Below the pieces are notes generated by a model that did no database searches, was not told the origin of the DNA, and saw nothing but the letters and a program-made list of their open reading frames with translations. The translations under genes were made by a program, and so were the position numbers. Below are positions 34,592 to 36,564 of a stretch of DNA of 36,564 bases, piece after piece; the stretch's first letter is position 1; every line of letters starts with the position of its first letter. The DNA comes from Alphaproteobacteria bacterium (GTDB lineage: Bacteria; Pseudomonadota; Alphaproteobacteria; Rhizobiales; Devosiaceae), in NCBI GenBank assembly GCA_018818925.1, contig JAHJQZ010000042.1, forward strand, positions 1-36,564, read 5' to 3'.

Positions 34592-34598
34592 CCCGAAC
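34579..34598. terminator. hairpin at the mutL/racemase junction
   Basis: GTTCGGGC and GCCCGAAC form a perfect 8-bp stem around GCTA, overlapping the mutL TAG stop and lying 11 nt from the convergent racemase stop. There is no T-tract on either side, so termination activity is uncertain. Confidence 0.5.
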
Positions 34599-34608
34599 GG
34601 TCTCCGGT

Positions 34609-35325
34609 TCAGGCCGCGCTTTCCATTTGCGGCGCCCCGGCGAGGGCGAAAGCCACCGCCGCGTCGGCATGGATGCGGGTCGAATCGAAGCCCTTGACCG
34701 GCAAAGCGTCAGGATCGATCAGCAGCGAAATCTCGGTGCAGCCGAGAATGACGCCGTCCGCCCCTCCGCGGACGGCGTCGTCGACGAGCCCGAGGACGTC
34801 GCTGCGCGATTGTGCGTCTATCCTGCCCTGGCAGAGCTCGTCGAAAATCACGTCGTGAATGCGCTGGCGGCCCTTTTCGTCCGGCGTCGACACGGTGATG
34901 CCGTGCCTTTTCATGCGCTCGGCGTAAAAGCCGTGTTCCATGGTGTAGCGCGTCGCCAGAAGCAGCGGCCGGACGATGCCGGCGCGCTTCAGCGCCTCGG
35001 CGGTTTCGTCGATGATGTCAATGAGCGGCACGCCGGCCCGCTCGGCCACCGGGGCGCTGACCAGGTGCATGGTGTTGGTGCAAATGAGCACGCATTCGGC
35101 GCCGGCCTTGACCAGGCCCTCGCCGGCCGAGGCGAGCATGTCGGCCGCCGCGTCCCAGCGCCCCTCGGTCTGCAGACGGACGACGGCGTCGAAATCGAGC
35201 GAGCGCAGCACGATCTCGCCCGAATGCAGGCCGCCGAGCCGTTCGCGCATCGCCTCGTTGATCAGCTGGTAATAGACCGCCGTCGATTCCCACGACATGC
35301 CGCCGATCAATCCGATTGTCTTCAT
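34609..35325 (-). CDS. aspartate/glutamate racemase family protein
   Basis: Cofactor-independent amino acid racemase family, 238 residues from ATG 35325 (GGAG 9 nt upstream; an ATG at 35334 is too close to the SD). It begins MKTIGLIGGMSWESTAVYYQ, as in aspartate racemases (YgeA/RacX type). Both catalytic cysteines are present: Cys82 in LICTNTMHLV and Cys196 in ILGCTEISLL. Substrate choice between Asp, Glu and broad-specificity is not decided. It is divergent from an Lrp/AsnC regulator, suggesting amino-acid-responsive control. A very long open frame extending to 36396 in the same phase crosses the regulator gene and is not real. Confidence 0.93.
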   Translation of the reverse strand: MKTIGLIGGMSWESTAVYYQLINEAMRERLGGLHSGEIVLRSLDFDAVVRLQTEGRWDAAADMLASAGEGLVKAGAECVLICTNTMHLVSAPVAERAGVPLIDIIDETAEALKRAGIVRPLLLATRYTMEHGFYAERMKRHGITVSTPDEKGRQRIHDVIFDELCQGRIDAQSRSDVLGLVDDAVRGGADGVILGCTEISLLIDPDALPVKGFDSTRIHADAAVAFALAGAPQMESAA

Positions 35326-35411
35326 GATGCCCATCTCCGCTTTGACCCGACCAGCATGCGCCCGCCGCCGCGCAACCAGCACGCGTTCCTGCGCGCCACT
35401 CTTCGCATCTC

Positions 35412-35466
35412 TGCACGTTTGCAGCGCCATTCGGCGCTCACGCGATGACGAGTTGCAACCTGCACG
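35412..35466. promoter_or_regulatory. candidate Lrp-family binding region
   Basis: The divergent spacer holds TGCACGTTTGCA (35412-35423), the dyad AGCGCC/GGCGCT (35423-35428 with 35433-35438), palindromic GTTGCAAC (35452-35459) and CCTGCAC. Repeated TGCA/TTGCA half-sites at roughly helical spacing suit an Lrp/AsnC regulator that wraps DNA; this is inferred from position. Confidence 0.4.
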
Positions 35467-35487
35467 CGGTTCATGCATCAATGCGGC

Positions 35488-35964
35488 ATGCTGGATGAAC
35501 GCGACCGCAAGCTGTTGGGCCTGTTGCAGCGCAACGCCGAGACGCCGGTCGGCGAACTGGCCGAGGCGGTGGCGCTGTCGCCGTCGGCCTGTTCGCGCCG
35601 CATCGCGCGGCTGAAAGAGGACGGCTACGTCACCTTCTGCGCCGCCCATCTCGACCGGGCGCTGATGGGGCTGCCGACCACGGTCTTTGTCATCGTGCGC
35701 ACCGGCCAGCATTCGCGCGACTGGCTGGCGAAATTCCACGACGCCGTCGCCGGCATCCCCGAGATCGTCGAGGTCCACCGGCTGACCGGCAATTTCGACT
35801 ATATCCTCAAGCTCGTCCTGCCCAATGTCGAGCACTACGATTTCATCTACAAGCAGCTCGTCGGCCGCATCGAGCTCTTTGACATGTCGGCCTATATCTC
35901 GATGGAAACGGTCAAGCAGGAAACGGCGCTGCCGACCAACTACGCCAGGGGCGCGATGGACTGA
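35488..35964 (+). CDS. Lrp/AsnC-family transcriptional regulator
   Basis: A 158-residue feast/famine regulator. The helix-turn-helix reads [20 protein letters not shown] then [11 protein letters not shown], and the RAM (amino-acid-sensing) domain follows, with [20 protein letters not shown] as its core. The ATG at 35488 gives the classic start [20 protein letters not shown]; an ATG five codons upstream (35473) is equally open and neither has a strong SD. It is divergent from the Asp/Glu racemase gene, which is its probable target along with itself. Confidence 0.94.
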   Translation: MLDERDRKLLGLLQRNAETPVGELAEAVALSPSACSRRIARLKEDGYVTFCAAHLDRALMGLPTTVFVIVRTGQHSRDWLAKFHDAVAGIPEIVEVHRLTGNFDYILKLVLPNVEHYDFIYKQLVGRIELFDMSAYISMETVKQETALPTNYARGAMD

Positions 35965-36049
35965 CGGAAAGGGTGGCGGACGCCGGCGCGGCGCGGGGAG
36001 GCAGGGGCAGGGAGACTGGTTTTTCGCCTGTTCTCCACCAGCGGGTCTT

Positions 36050-36068
36050 CCCGGGGCTTGACCCCGGG
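36050..36068. repeat. CCCGGGG...CCCCGGG palindrome at the start of the GIY-YIG gene
   Basis: CCCGGGG and CCCCGGG pair over 7 bp around CTTGA. The wording CCGGGGCTTGACCCCGGGAC is that of an interspersed element frequent in alphaproteobacteria. The only in-frame start of the following gene (TTG 36058) lies in the loop. Confidence 0.75.
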
Positions 36069-36504
36069 ACCCAATGGCGGCGCAATCCGGCACCTGGCCT
36101 TTTTTGTCTACATCCTCGCCAGTCGCCTGCACGGCACGCTCTATATCGGCGTTACCAACGACATGGCGCGCCGCGTCTGGGAGCATCGGCAGGGCAAGGG
36201 TTCGCTGTTTGCCAAACGGTACAAGGTTCACCGCCTTGTCCACATGGAAGCCTTCGATGATCCGCGGGACGCCATCCAGCGCGAGAAGACGCTCAAGGAC
36301 TGGCAGCGCGCCTGGAAGATCGCCCTCATTGAAAAGGACAACCCGGACTGGCGGGATCTCTACGAGGAACTCAACCAGCAAGCTCCCCAGTCGCACCCCC
36401 CTCGCCCCGGTCGTCCCGGATTTGATCCACTGCTGTCCGGTTTAGCCCGGGACCAGTTGCAGCGTCATTTGCCTTGGGTCCTTGGGGGGCGGATTTGGTG
36501 GTGA
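36058..36504 (+). CDS. GIY-YIG nuclease-domain protein with repeat-derived ends
   Basis: A small GIY-YIG nuclease-like protein (YhbQ/UPF0213 group). The core spans about residues 16-105: FVYILASRLHGTLYIGVTND (holding the GIY-YIG equivalents, with VYIL and YIG), then MARRVWEHRQGKG, IQREKTLKDWQRAWKIALIE and NPDWRDLYEEL, which normally ends such proteins. Here translation continues for about 40 residues of Pro/Arg/Gly-rich sequence. The only upstream in-frame start is a TTG inside a CCCGGGG palindrome, with no good SD. Either the gene starts in the repeat, or it has lost its true start and is decaying. Activity (DNA nicking) is inferred from family only. Confidence 0.75.
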   Translation: MTPGPNGGAIRHLAFFVYILASRLHGTLYIGVTNDMARRVWEHRQGKGSLFAKRYKVHRLVHMEAFDDPRDAIQREKTLKDWQRAWKIALIEKDNPDWRDLYEELNQQAPQSHPPRPGRPGFDPLLSGLARDQLQRHLPWVLGGRIWW

Positions 36505-36564
36505 TTTGAGTTCGTCGAGTGCGCGCCGATGCATGAGGTTGAGGCGGATGAGGCGGGCGAAGGC
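36442..36564 (-). CDS. 3' end of an unrecognised minus-strand gene (runs off window)
   Basis: On the minus strand a frame is open from the right window edge to a TAA at 36444-36442, giving 40 residues: AFARLIRLNLMHRRALDELK, then a Pro-rich SPPNPPPKDP and a short tail. The regular hydrophobic/Arg pattern looks like a real C-terminus, and the spacing fits a gene ending convergent with the GIY-YIG gene, overlapping its tail by 63 nt. I do not recognise the family. Confidence 0.45.
   Translation of the reverse strand, partial: AFARLIRLNLMHRRALDELKSPPNPPPKDPRQMTLQLVPG

Noticed and set aside
35326-36396. Upstream extension of the Asp/Glu racemase frame to 595 codons
   Set aside because: It passes antisense through the Lrp gene; the racemase has its own start and standard length.

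Overview
This window is a high-GC chromosomal segment from an alphaproteobacterium, most likely of the order Hyphomicrobiales (Rhizobiales). The evidence is the aa3 oxidase operon with a small CoxF-like gene, two IalB-family proteins, a LysR/DUF1127 pair, DUF4170, DUF2093 and DUF6101-type proteins, and several intergenic palindrome families that look like those of this order. I see no rRNA, tRNA, CRISPR array, transposase or phage gene. Genus cannot be fixed from the sequence alone.

Layout. Positions 1-4792 (minus strand) hold an aa3-type cytochrome c oxidase operon, transcribed ctaC-ctaD-ctaB-coxF-ctaG-ctaE; ctaE runs off the left edge. It covers subunits II, I and III, the CuB insertion factor CtaG, heme O synthase CtaB and a 50-residue membrane protein. 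Upstream lies a 0.5 kb non-coding region with a striking palindrome, then two paralogous IalB-family exported proteins (5304-6824). Positions 6834-11609 hold a LacI-type regulator divergent from a complete sugar ABC importer (ATPase, permease, binding protein), with paired operator-like palindromes between them. Positions 11610-14614 hold terminators, a tandem repeat, a secreted alpha/beta hydrolase, a DUF1127 gene divergent from an LsrB/VtlR-like LysR regulator, and a composite palindromic repeat.

Positions 14615-17182 hold a MarR regulator divergent from a two-gene ABC-2 type exporter. Positions 17204-21965 hold a GNAT/YoaP-like protein, a GFA-family zinc protein, gshA and rsmE (minus strand), then ubiA (plus strand). 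Positions 22016-25017 look like an accessory insertion: a lone HsdR-N/PD-(D/E)xK nuclease-like protein and a large secreted protein with beta-sandwich domains. Positions 25221-34591 return to core genes: a DUF6101-like gene, a CysQ/IMPase-family phosphatase with DUF4170, an LpxB-like glycosyltransferase with DUF2093 and xseA, then purD, a patatin-like lipase, tadA and mutL. The right end holds an Asp/Glu racemase divergent from an Lrp/AsnC regulator, a GIY-YIG gene whose two ends are built from repeat-like sequence, and the 3' end of an unrecognised minus-strand gene.

Four local regulator-target pairs are visible: LacI/sugar importer, MarR/exporter, LysR/DUF1127 and Lrp/racemase. The least explained elements are the operator upstream of the oxidase operon, the lone nuclease-like gene, the GIY-YIG gene in repeat sequence, and the palindromic elements that end about 30-36 nt before start codons.
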